Positions 7,415-14,510 of a stretch of DNA of 20,226 nt are shown here, in pieces (position 1 is the first letter of the stretch; each line of letters starts with the position of its first letter). Made by a program: the position numbers and the translations under genes. The notes beneath the pieces are model-generated. The model ran no database searches and was not told the origin of the DNA. It was given only the letters and a program-made list of their open reading frames with translations. The stretch comes from Fen-7 sp041494285 (GTDB lineage: Archaea > Halobacteriota > Methanosarcinia > Methanotrichales > Methanotrichaceae), in the NCBI GenBank assembly GCA_041494285.1, contig JBGQAL010000035.1, forward strand, positions 1 through 20,226. The letters are read 5' to 3'.

Positions 7415-7984
7415 TCATCCTTTTGTCAGCTTGCCTCTTATTATCCTTTGGAGCGGCTCAATCTGTCCGCGCTTTGCGCTTATGGGGGCTATCTTTTCTG
7501 ACCACTGACCCCAAGGAGGCAGCATGCCTAGCCGCTCTACTATGGCATCCAGGACCCAGTCCGTATCTTTTTTGGCTATCCTGTCCATCTTGTTCGCCGC
7601 CACAACAACCTCCAGTCCCAGATCACTTAAAAACTCATAAAGCTCGATTTCCAGGGGGACCTCTCCCCGGCCCTCCCATCTATCGGCAATGTCCAGGAAA
7701 GACGCAGCGTCTATCACTTGAACTGCCAGGAGGATCTCGCTCGCGTGCTCTTCGAAATAGTTAACTATGAGGTTCTTGGCCCTGTCCTGATCTGCCTTGC
7801 TGGTGCGCAGCATAAAGCCGTAACCCGGCATATCCACGTAGAAGATGCTGCCAACCTGGACTTTGAAATGGTACCTCGTGATCCCGGGCCTCCTACCGAC
7901 TCTGACCTTCTTTCCAGTAAGCGCCTTGAAAAGAGTGGACTTGCCGACGTTCGACCTGCCGATCATGACAATCTCCTTGGGCAT
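7415..7984 (-). CDS. engB: EngB/YihA-type GTP-binding protein
   Basis: This is a small TRAFAC GTPase of the EngB (YihA/YsxC) family, which in bacteria acts in large ribosomal subunit assembly. The 189 residues hold all G motifs: G1 GRSNVGKS (9-16), the G2 threonine within GITRY (34-38), G3 DMPGYG (51-56), G4 NKMD (131-134) and G5 SAK (169-171). Two in-frame ATGs are possible (7984 and 8005). The shorter one is used because the GTPase fold starts at once with PKEIVMIGRSN; neither has a clear ribosome binding site, so the start is uncertain by seven residues. It lies 71 bp downstream of the NfnA-like gene on the same strand and may be the last gene of that operon, with no evident functional link. 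Confidence 0.9.
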   Translation of the reverse strand: MPKEIVMIGRSNVGKSTLFKALTGKKVRVGRRPGITRYHFKVQVGSIFYVDMPGYGFMLRTSKADQDRAKNLIVNYFEEHASEILLAVQVIDAASFLDIADRWEGRGEVPLEIELYEFLSDLGLEVVVAANKMDRIAKKDTDWVLDAIVERLGMLPPWGQWSEKIAPISAKRGQIEPLQRIIRGKLTKG

Positions 7985-8055
7985 AGCCCAATAAATGTAG
8001 CCCATATTGAAAAGGTTGTCTTTGATAGAGCTAAGATTAGAGCTAATGAAAAGAG

Positions 8056-8904
8056 CTAAAAAGTACCTCGGGATTTCATGGCTCTATGCCAGTTCTCCCT
8101 CTCCCAGAGGTCCAGGGCACCCGTTTCCTCGTCCAGGTAGCTTCTCGTCCTCTCTATTAGTAGGCTCCAGTCCACCTGGTGAGCATCGAACTCTGGACCG
8201 TCCACGCAGCCGAACTTGACCTCGCCCCCCACTGAGCACCGACAAGCTCCGCACATCCCAGTCCCATCAACCATCAGGGGCATTAGGCTGACCCTTGTCT
8301 TCACATCGAAAGGCTTGGTGGTGTTGGCGATCTCCATCATCATGAAGGTGCAGCCCACTGCGAAAACTCTGTCTATTTTCTCCTCGCTCATAAGTTTGGC
8401 CAGCGGCTTGGTTCCATAGGCAGCTTCGGCGCTCCCGTCCCCGCAGGTGATTATGAGACGGTCAGAGACTTCTTTCAGCTTGTCCTGCCAGAAGAGCCAG
8501 TCTTTGTTCCTGGCCTCCACAATAAAGAGGACCCTGTTTCCCGCTTCTTTGAGGGCTCTGGCCAGGGCGTAGCCCGGCCCGATTCCAAAACAACCGCCGA
8601 CTACGACTACAGTGCCGTAGTTCTCAATCCGAGACGGAGTCCCAAGAGGTCCGGCGACGTTAAGAATAGAATCGCCCTTCCCTAGAGCTGCTAGCTTTCG
8701 AGTGGAAACCCCTACGTCCTGTACGATCACTGTGATCGAATCTTCATCCCAGTCTGCCAAGCTGAGGGGGACACGCTCTCCCATATCATCGACGCGAACG
8801 ATCACGAACTGACCAGGTCTCACCTTTTCGGCCACCTCTGGTGCCCTGATTCTGAGTCTCACAAGGCCTGACTCCAGAAACTCCTTCTCAAGGACTTCAT
8901 ACAT
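8056..8904 (-). CDS. NfnA/SudB-like FAD/NAD(P)-binding oxidoreductase with 2Fe-2S cluster
   Basis: The 282-residue protein is of the ferredoxin-NADP reductase superfamily, in the branch holding NfnA (SudB) and the dihydroorotate dehydrogenase electron-transfer subunit. The FAD-binding barrel carries RVPLSLAD (44-51), and the NAD(P) domain carries VVGGCFGIGPGYALA (101-115) and AVGCTFMM (182-189). The C-terminus has a 2Fe-2S motif, GTGMCGACRCSVGGEVKFGC (214-233; Cys 218, 221, 223, 233), followed by VDGPEFDAHQVDW. In NfnAB this subunit binds NAD(H) and FAD, but no NfnB partner is encoded nearby. The ATG is 8 nt inside the end of the nuoG-like gene, with GAGGTGA before it, so the two are translationally coupled. 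It probably gives the upstream NuoEFG-like complex a second pyridine-nucleotide site. Confidence 0.88.
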   Translation of the reverse strand: MYEVLEKEFLESGLVRLRIRAPEVAEKVRPGQFVIVRVDDMGERVPLSLADWDEDSITVIVQDVGVSTRKLAALGKGDSILNVAGPLGTPSRIENYGTVVVVGGCFGIGPGYALARALKEAGNRVLFIVEARNKDWLFWQDKLKEVSDRLIITCGDGSAEAAYGTKPLAKLMSEEKIDRVFAVGCTFMMMEIANTTKPFDVKTRVSLMPLMVDGTGMCGACRCSVGGEVKFGCVDGPEFDAHQVDWSLLIERTRSYLDEETGALDLWERENWHRAMKSRGTF

Positions 8905-11164
8905 CTCTTCTCACCTCAATCACGCAGACCCTGCCGTCCATGATCCTGCTCAAATCGGATTGAAGATCTATTCGGAGAACTCCTCTGGGCACTCTTCCGG
9001 ATACTTTGGAAACGGCTTTGATGTTTCCCTTGTTCGTATCGAGAATAATCCTATCACTACTGGAGATTCCCAAGGATTTGGCGTCTTCAGGATTCAACTC
9101 CGCCCACCTCTCCTTGGTCAAGTACCTTAGATCAGGAATCCTGGACGTCCTTGTGCCGCTTCCAAAGGAATACAGGCTTGGCCCAGCCATGAGGATAACC
9201 TGAGCGTTGTCCGAGGGTTTCTCTGGAGCCTTCAGGACAGAAGACTCTAGGTCTGCTTGATTCCGTGCCGGTTGGGCTTGCATCTCCTTGAGGACAGATT
9301 CAGGACCCTTAAAATCGAACCCTACAGCGCCCATTTTAATAGCCAGCTCGGCTGTTATCTGCCAGTCCGGCCTTGACCCGGCCAGAGGCTCTACTGCCTT
9401 TCTAAGCCTCAACAGGTTTCCGCCAGGTCCCGAGTAAGTGCCATCGACTTCGTCAAAGCTGGCCGCTGGAAAGACCACACTCGCCAGCTTGGCAGTCTCT
9501 GTCAGGAAGATGTCCTGAACCACAAGGAACTCCAGTCCTAACAGAGCCTCTACCAGCTCCGGCTTTGCCCTAGCCGGGTTGCTTCCAACGATATAGGCAG
9601 CCTTGACCTTTCCTTGGGAGATAGCCTGGATAGTCTCCTGGTATTCTCGGCCCATGCCGAGAACGGAGGCTCCCTGAGAGTTGCAGTTTGCACCTAAAAC
9701 TGCCAGCCTTCCCTTCAGAGCCTTGGCCAATCGGCTTGCAGCTACGACTATATCGACACAGCAGTCCGGCCCGATCACCAGAGTTGCGCCAGCCAGCAAG
9801 GGAGCCACGTTACGTATCTCCTCTTCGGTCACTCCTGAGCCGTTCAAATCCAGATCCTCGTCCAAGATCGCTCTTGTGAGAGCCACAAGGGTCCTGTACT
9901 CTTGCCCAGGCACTGGCGCTAGCCACGTGGAGGATGCCCTGGCTAGATCGGTCTTCAATGGGCTTATAACAACTAGGTTCTTTGCCGATCTCAGGGCCAG
10001 TTCTGTTGCAGGATTGGTTTCGGCTAGGTCGCCCACGACCAGAACAGAGCCGGCTGAGATGATATCCTTAGGCTTCATTCCTAAAGCTAAAGCGTCCGGG
10101 GCCACAGCTTCGCTTTTCATGACCTCGCGGGCAAACTTCTGGACTAGGTAGAGTGCCTCGTTTGTGCAGACACCGGAGGTGATTGCCGCGAACTGTTCAC
10201 CTGAGTATCTGGCAAGCCCCTCCGCCGCGACAGCCAATGCCTCATCCCAGCCCGCCTCGACCAGCTTTCCGTTCTTCCGGACCAGAGGCAACCTTAGCCT
10301 AGTCGGATCTTGGACGAAACCTGTTCCGAATCTTCCCCGAACGCATAGTTTATTCCCGACGGATGCCACCCGCAGCAGCTTTCCGCCCGCGACCTCTAGG
10401 CCGATCTGACAGTTGGCGCTGCAGAAAGGACAAGTGGTAAGTATCACGTCACTGGACGGGCCCGCCCACCTCCCCGCTCGTTCTGCCAGAGCACCCGTGG
10501 GACACACGTCGACACACGCCCCACAGAACCTGCACCCCACTTCTTCCAGCGGCTTCTCGAAGGCCGTTCCAATGACTGCCTCGAAACCCCGGAAGATGAA
10601 AGAAATGGCTCCGGCAAATCGTTCCTCACAGGCGCGAACGCACCGGCCGCACAGGATACACAAGTTGGGGTCTCGATCGAAGAAGGGGCTTCTTACAACT
10701 TGTTTGGAGGTGCCGATGTGGGAAAGCTCAACCTTCTCCAGGCCGACAAGTTCCACCGTCTCCTGGAGGGCGCACCTTTGGTCTTTGGGGCAGTACCGGC
10801 ATCCCATGGTCTGGGGCACCTTTCTCATGGGCTCTCTGGCTTCATCGCACCTCCCAGCACGCTCGCAAGTCAGACAATTCGACGGATGTTCGGAGAGGAG
10901 CATCTCCAATATGCTTTTCCGAAGATCCAAAAGGGCAGGAGTGCCGGTCCGAACGACCATCCCTTCATTGACGGGCAAGGTACAGGATGAAGGAAAACCG
11001 CGGATGCCCTCAATCTCAACAAGGCACAGCCTGCAGCCGCCATAGGGCTTCAGGCTGGGGTAATCGCACAGGCCAGGTATCCTTATCCCGGACCGCATTG
11101 CAGCCTCCTTGACAGTGGTACCAGCCGGAACATCTACCTCAACGTCGTCGATCTTCAGATGCAC
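8897..11164 (-). CDS. NuoG/FdhA-like iron-sulfur protein with degenerate molybdopterin domain
   Basis: The 755-residue protein has an N-terminal 2Fe-2S domain (Cys 33, 44, 47, 61) and a HxxxCxxCxxxxxC cluster site (His 93, Cys 97, 100, 106). Additional cysteines are at 122, 125 and 131, and two 4Fe-4S motifs follow (169-179 and 211-221). A further CxxCxxxC site (245-252 plus Cys 274) heads a molybdopterin-oxidoreductase-type domain (about 240-755). That domain keeps TSGVCTNEALYLVQKF (329-344), but the Cys/Sec-His pair expected near 355-370 in formate dehydrogenases is absent, and the Lys of CxKGR is Val-Arg. It therefore probably acts as an electron conduit, as NuoG does. The GTG at 11164 is chosen: it overlaps the previous stop (TAGTG) and has GGTGG upstream, whereas longer frames run 84 bp into nuoF. 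Confidence 0.85.
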   Translation of the reverse strand: MHLKIDDVEVDVPAGTTVKEAAMRSGIRIPGLCDYPSLKPYGGCRLCLVEIEGIRGFPSSCTLPVNEGMVVRTGTPALLDLRKSILEMLLSEHPSNCLTCERAGRCDEAREPMRKVPQTMGCRYCPKDQRCALQETVELVGLEKVELSHIGTSKQVVRSPFFDRDPNLCILCGRCVRACEERFAGAISFIFRGFEAVIGTAFEKPLEEVGCRFCGACVDVCPTGALAERAGRWAGPSSDVILTTCPFCSANCQIGLEVAGGKLLRVASVGNKLCVRGRFGTGFVQDPTRLRLPLVRKNGKLVEAGWDEALAVAAEGLARYSGEQFAAITSGVCTNEALYLVQKFAREVMKSEAVAPDALALGMKPKDIISAGSVLVVGDLAETNPATELALRSAKNLVVISPLKTDLARASSTWLAPVPGQEYRTLVALTRAILDEDLDLNGSGVTEEEIRNVAPLLAGATLVIGPDCCVDIVVAASRLAKALKGRLAVLGANCNSQGASVLGMGREYQETIQAISQGKVKAAYIVGSNPARAKPELVEALLGLEFLVVQDIFLTETAKLASVVFPAASFDEVDGTYSGPGGNLLRLRKAVEPLAGSRPDWQITAELAIKMGAVGFDFKGPESVLKEMQAQPARNQADLESSVLKAPEKPSDNAQVILMAGPSLYSFGSGTRTSRIPDLRYLTKERWAELNPEDAKSLGISSSDRIILDTNKGNIKAVSKVSGRVPRGVLRIDLQSDLSRIMDGRVCVIEVRRDV

Positions 11165-13080
11165 TAGGCCACCTTTTTCCCTGACTTTCGAGTTACAGCG
11201 CTGAACTTCTCGGGGCAAACGGAGATGCAGACGCCACACCTTATGCATTTGTTCTGGTCGATGACGTGCGCTGCCTTGAACTGGCTGGAAATGGCCTCAG
11301 CCGGACAACTTTCCGCGCAGATCCCGCAAGATCTGCAGCGCTCCTGGTCTATGTAGAAAGAGGTCAGATCTTTGCAGACAAAAGAGGGACAATTTCCCCT
11401 GAGAATGTGCTCCTCGAACTCACTCCTAAAGAACCTCAATGTCGTGAGAACGGGGTTGGGGGCACCCGCGCCAAGGCCGCAGAGCGAGCCGCTCCTCACA
11501 GCGTTGGCCAGTCGCTCCAGCTTTGATAGATCGGATAGATCGGCTTCGCCTCTCGTTATCTTCTCGAGGATACCCAGCATCTGCCTTGTGCCTATTCTAC
11601 AGGGTGTGCATTTTCCACATGACTCCCTGTGGGTGAAGGTCAGGAAGAACCTGGCAAGGTCAACGATACAGGTGCCTTCATCGATTATTATCATGCTTCC
11701 CGACCCCATGATCGATCCTTCTTTGGCGAGAGACTCGTAGTCCACGGGTGTATCCAGATGGGCAGCAGGTATGCACCCACCAGAAGGGCCGCCTGTCAGT
11801 ACTCCCTTGCAGGCACGGTCTCCAGGTATGCCTCCACCGATATCGAAGATGATCTCGCGAAGAGTCATGCCCATTGGAACCTCAATGAGTCCCGCCCTTC
11901 TGACCGCTCCGGCAAGAGATAGGGTCTTGGTGCCCTTGCTCCTTCCTATGCCGATGGAGTTGTACCAGTCTCCTCCACGATTTATTATGGCCGACAGGTT
12001 GGCAAAGGTCTCAACGTTGTTTATGTTCGTCGGTTTGGACCAGAGCCCTGCGTTGGCCGGGAAAGGCGGTCTGGTCTTGGGCATCCCCCTGTGTCCTTCG
12101 ATGGAGGCCATTAGCGCTGTCTCTTCACCGCAAACAAAAGCTCCAGCTCCCTCTTTTATGGTGATGTCGAAATCCATTCCCGATCCCAGGATGTCATCTC
12201 CAAAAAGGCCGTAATCCCTGGCCTGGCGGAGCGCTATCTTCAGCCTCTGGAGGGCCAGAGGATACTCAGCCCTGCAGTAAATTATGCCAGCGGTAGAGCC
12301 TATGGCGTGAGCTGCAATCAACATTCCTTCCAGGACAGAATGGGGGTCGCCCTCCAGGACGGAGCGATCCATAAATGCCCCCGGATCTCCCTCATCTGCG
12401 TTGCATATCAGGTACTTCTCTTTGCCAGGAGCCTTGCGGCAGAACTCCCACTTCATCCCAGTGGGGAATCCTGCTCCGCCGCGACCTCTGAGTCCCGATC
12501 TCTTGACCTCTTCTATGACAGCCTCTGGCTTGGTGCTCAGAGCCTTTGCAAGGGCGCTATAACCGCCCCTGGCCAGGTAATGGTCTATACTCTCAGGATC
12601 GATGATGCCGCAGTTCCGAAGGGCAATCCTAATCTGGGGTTTGAGCATCGGATGGTCCCAGATCGAAGGGATGGAGATGTCAGTTCGTGCACCTTGGTCC
12701 TTAACATCCAGCAAATCCACGACACCCAAAGCCCGTTCTTTCCATAGGTCATCTCCCAAGATGACCCTGTCCACTAAGGATGGGACAACCTCAGGTGTCA
12801 CATAGCCGTAACAGACCATCGGCTGGCCTGGTTTTTTTACATAAACCAGAGGCTCAGCGTAGCACAGCCCCAGGCATCCCACCTTCATGAACCTGGCCGG
12901 ATAATCTCTTCCAGATAGCCCTGCCTTTATGGCGTCTTGGGTCTGGCAGGCCTGAGCGGATATGCCGCAGGTGGACATGCCTGTGCACACCAGAGTGTTC
13001 GCTGAGAAGAGATCATCCCAGGCCTTCTTGGCCTCTCTGCGGATCTTTTCCAGATCTTCAGAATCTGAAGCAAGCTTCAT
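11164..13080 (-). CDS. NuoF/HydB-like NADH-binding FMN iron-sulfur subunit
   Basis: This is the flavin subunit that takes or gives hydride at NAD(H). The 638 residues are organised as in HydB of bifurcating hydrogenases. An N-terminal thioredoxin-like 2Fe-2S domain (Cys 32, 38, 69, 73) comes first, then the FMN loop GRGGAGFPTG (199-208) and NADH region GAGAFVCGEETALMASIEG (311-329). A 4Fe-4S site (ESCGKCTPCRIGT, Cys 488, 491, 494 and Cys 534) is followed by a C-terminal ferredoxin domain with two 4Fe-4S motifs (582-592 and 612-622). The extra N- and C-terminal domains are absent from ordinary complex I NuoF, which points to a soluble multimeric dehydrogenase. It follows the nuoE-like gene by 19 bp and overlaps the nuoG-like start by 1 base. 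Confidence 0.92.
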   Translation of the reverse strand: MKLASDSEDLEKIRREAKKAWDDLFSANTLVCTGMSTCGISAQACQTQDAIKAGLSGRDYPARFMKVGCLGLCYAEPLVYVKKPGQPMVCYGYVTPEVVPSLVDRVILGDDLWKERALGVVDLLDVKDQGARTDISIPSIWDHPMLKPQIRIALRNCGIIDPESIDHYLARGGYSALAKALSTKPEAVIEEVKRSGLRGRGGAGFPTGMKWEFCRKAPGKEKYLICNADEGDPGAFMDRSVLEGDPHSVLEGMLIAAHAIGSTAGIIYCRAEYPLALQRLKIALRQARDYGLFGDDILGSGMDFDITIKEGAGAFVCGEETALMASIEGHRGMPKTRPPFPANAGLWSKPTNINNVETFANLSAIINRGGDWYNSIGIGRSKGTKTLSLAGAVRRAGLIEVPMGMTLREIIFDIGGGIPGDRACKGVLTGGPSGGCIPAAHLDTPVDYESLAKEGSIMGSGSMIIIDEGTCIVDLARFFLTFTHRESCGKCTPCRIGTRQMLGILEKITRGEADLSDLSKLERLANAVRSGSLCGLGAGAPNPVLTTLRFFRSEFEEHILRGNCPSFVCKDLTSFYIDQERCRSCGICAESCPAEAISSQFKAAHVIDQNKCIRCGVCISVCPEKFSAVTRKSGKKVA

Positions 13081-13099
13081 AAAACCTATCTAAGATCGC

Positions 13100-13549
13100 T
13101 TAATCCAAATCGTCAATAATTGCCTCGGCCTGGAGCGGGGTTAGGTTTCCGTAAACCACGCCGTCAACAGCCATAACAGGAGACCGGGAGCAGCAGCCTA
13201 GACAGGCGACCGTCTCCAGGCTGAACCTTCCATCCTGAGTGGTGTGACCCGGCTGAACGCCCAGGCTTCTGGAGAGGCGTTCCAGCAGGTCTTTTCCCCC
13301 TTTGAGATAGCACGATGTTCCCAGGCAAACCTTTACCTGATGCTCTCCGGGCTCAAAGAGCCTGAACTCAGAATAAAAGGTGGCCACCCCATAGACCTCG
13401 CTCTCTGAGATCCCTAAAACCTCACTTATTACTTCCACAGCATCCTGGGAGATGTAGCCTAGCGTAGATTGAACTCCCTGCAACAGGGGTATCAAAGCTC
13501 CTTCCTTCTCCGGAAGCTCTTCGAGCAGTGCTCTTATTTTAGCCTCCAT
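13100..13549 (-). CDS. NuoE/HydC-like 2Fe-2S thioredoxin-fold subunit
   Basis: This is the first gene of the operon, encoding the 24-kDa-type subunit that carries one 2Fe-2S cluster next to the NADH/FMN subunit. The protein has 149 residues from the chosen start. It shows the N-terminal helical part with LGYISQDAVEVISEVLGISESEVYGVATFYS and the cluster cysteines CLGTSC (75 and 80) and ACLGCC (116 and 120), in the standard CxxxxC ... CxxxC pattern. ATG 13549 is preferred because GGAG lies 7 nt upstream and the family homology starts there; an in-frame TTG at 13573 would add eight residues. No quinone-reactive or membrane complex I subunit is near, so the protein belongs to a soluble complex. 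Confidence 0.92.
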   Translation of the reverse strand: MEAKIRALLEELPEKEGALIPLLQGVQSTLGYISQDAVEVISEVLGISESEVYGVATFYSEFRLFEPGEHQVKVCLGTSCYLKGGKDLLERLSRSLGVQPGHTTQDGRFSLETVACLGCCSRSPVMAVDGVVYGNLTPLQAEAIIDDLD

Positions 13550-13582
13550 CGCATCTCCAAGGTATGAATCCAAATAGTGCAG

Positions 13583-13616
13583 GTAGCCTAGCCTACTTCG
13601 AGGTACTTTAAATTAT
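13583..13616 (-). promoter_or_regulatory. Putative promoter and dyad of the nuoEFG-like operon
   Basis: On the minus strand an AATTTAAAG element (13606-13616) could be a TATA box, giving a leader of about 35 nt before ATG 13549. The predicted start site is followed by a small dyad (GTAG-GCTAGG-CTAC, 13583-13596) that might bind a regulator. The match is weak. Confidence 0.3.
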
Positions 13617-13699
13617 CGATCGTTACGATAAGGAATCGTCATCATCTGCGATCAGATCTAAGTTGTGGTCGTCCGCGAACGTTAGTAGGCAGGATAGTT

Positions 13700-13709
13700 C
13701 TTTTTATAG
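13700..13709 (+). promoter_or_regulatory. TATA box of the tRNA gene
   Basis: CTTTTTATAG lies about 65 bp before the first tRNA base. That would give a 5' leader of roughly 40 nt to be removed by RNase P. Confidence 0.45.
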
Positions 13710-13768
13710 TCCTGGATGTTGGATGCGGGAAAGGTTAATAGCATGGGAAATAGATGTTGTAGACGTTT

Positions 13769-13856
13769 GGGCTCGTGGGGTAGAGGACATCCTAGCGGGC
13801 TTCGGAGACCAGATCGGAGAAACCCGCTGACCTGGGTTCGATTCCCAGCGAGTCCG
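13769..13856 (+). tRNA. tRNA-Arg(UCG) with a 16-nt intron after position 37
   Basis: The full cloverleaf can be drawn. The acceptor is GGGCTCG/CGAGTCC (13769-13775 and 13849-13855), followed by discriminator G73. The D arm is 13778-13793, with a G10.U25 pair and GG at 18-19. The anticodon stem is GCGGG/CCCGC (13795-13799 and 13823-13827). The 4-nt variable loop is TGAC. The T arm is CTGGG-TTCGATT-CCCAG (13832-13848). The loop reads CTTCGG and then A after removal of 13806-13821, giving anticodon TCG (13802-13804). A20, C35 and G73 fit archaeal arginine tRNAs. The mature length is 72 nt and CCA is not encoded. The D arm resembles archaeal proline tRNAs, so a Pro(CGG) origin was considered, but only TCG lies in register with the stem. 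Pair 3-70 is G.U. Confidence 0.88.
13806..13821 (+). other. Archaeal tRNA intron (bulge-helix-bulge)
   Basis: The 16-nt intron sits at the canonical 37/38 position. Exon bases CUUC (32-35) pair with intron GGAG (13816-13819), giving the 4-bp central helix. GG|A and AA|A form the two 3-nt bulges where the splicing endonuclease would cut. The intron closes with a 2-bp stem (G-C, A-U) and a CCAGA loop, so it is near the minimum size. Confidence 0.8.
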
Positions 13857-14510
13857 CTAATCTCAATTTTTGGATCAATCATTCTTCTAGAATTCTCGAA
13901 ACAAATAAACTCTCAAGGCACTGCAAGATCGTAATACCAGGGATTAAACAGCTTGAGCAGAAATAGGCGAAGTTTTGAACAGACAGCCATCGAATCTGGG
14001 AGAGCGGATTTTGACTGCAATCCTATGTGAAGTTGAGGTTACTTAATCAAGCCTACAATTTCGCGAAACATATGAAGATCTTAAGAACCTTGTGGCTTTG
14101 ATCCGGTGTAGATGGCAAAGATAGGTAGATTAGAAAAGACAGAGCGCGCCGGACATTAAGGATTCACTAAGCGCCCTCAACAATCCGTTTGAGTTATTAC
14201 TCTCTTCAGTCGCAATCTCCCTCGATATGTGTCATACTGTCTCTTTTCTATATAATCATTTTATCTCTTAATAACAAAAAAAATCGTTTATCATAATACC
14301 CTCTGCCCTGCGGTGAGGGGCGGTGCGGTTCGGTATTTGAACTACTAGAAGGCTTGGATAAGATGGGACTGGCTGCCCGATTCGACATGTAGAGGTGAGC
14401 GGTCTGTTGAGGTGGCACTGCCAGTCCGGAATTACATGAATAACTCGTCGGGATAGTTACAACTACTTCTAGGGATACCCTGGTTCAGCAGTATTCGCGA
14501 TGTCATTCCT
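13857..14510. other. 654-bp intergenic region after the tRNA
   Basis: No credible gene was found. A TTTTT run at 13866-13870 can end the tRNA transcript. A TATA-like element (14245-14257) and a G-rich, foldable stretch (about 14299-14430) are described separately. On the minus strand a run of T (14275-14283) could end the transcript of the secreted-protein gene. The 13860-14240 part is featureless as far as I can see. Confidence 0.6.
14245..14430 (+). ncRNA. Possible structured RNA with orphan promoter
   Basis: TTTTCTATATAATC (14244-14257) is a good TATA box with no gene downstream on this strand. About 40 bp further begins a G-rich stretch with a CCCTC/GAGGG hairpin (14299-14303 and 14315-14319), four CGGT repeats, and a GGACTGGC/GCCAGTCC pairing (14366-14373 and 14420-14427). 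This could be a small RNA, a decayed gene or 3' antisense to the neighbouring gene. No known RNA family is recognised. Confidence 0.2.

Noticed and set aside
8897..11164. Catalytic NAD-dependent formate dehydrogenase alpha subunit
   Set aside because: The Cys/Sec-His pair and the Lys of CxKGR are missing, so formate oxidation is not supported.
8056..13549. Part of a membrane complex I (nuo) operon
   Set aside because: No membrane or quinone-module subunits are nearby, and NuoF has HydB-type extra Fe-S domains.
13769..13856. tRNA-Pro(CGG), suggested by the D arm
   Set aside because: With the only good anticodon stem (GCGGG/CCCGC) the anticodon in register is TCG, and G73 fits Arg better.
13682..13882. 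Minus-strand coding frame
   Set aside because: It is the complement of the tRNA gene, and its Pro/Leu/Arg-rich translation is the usual tRNA shadow.
13857..14510. Integrated element at the tRNA 3' end
   Set aside because: No second copy of the tRNA 3' end and no integrase gene are seen in the window.
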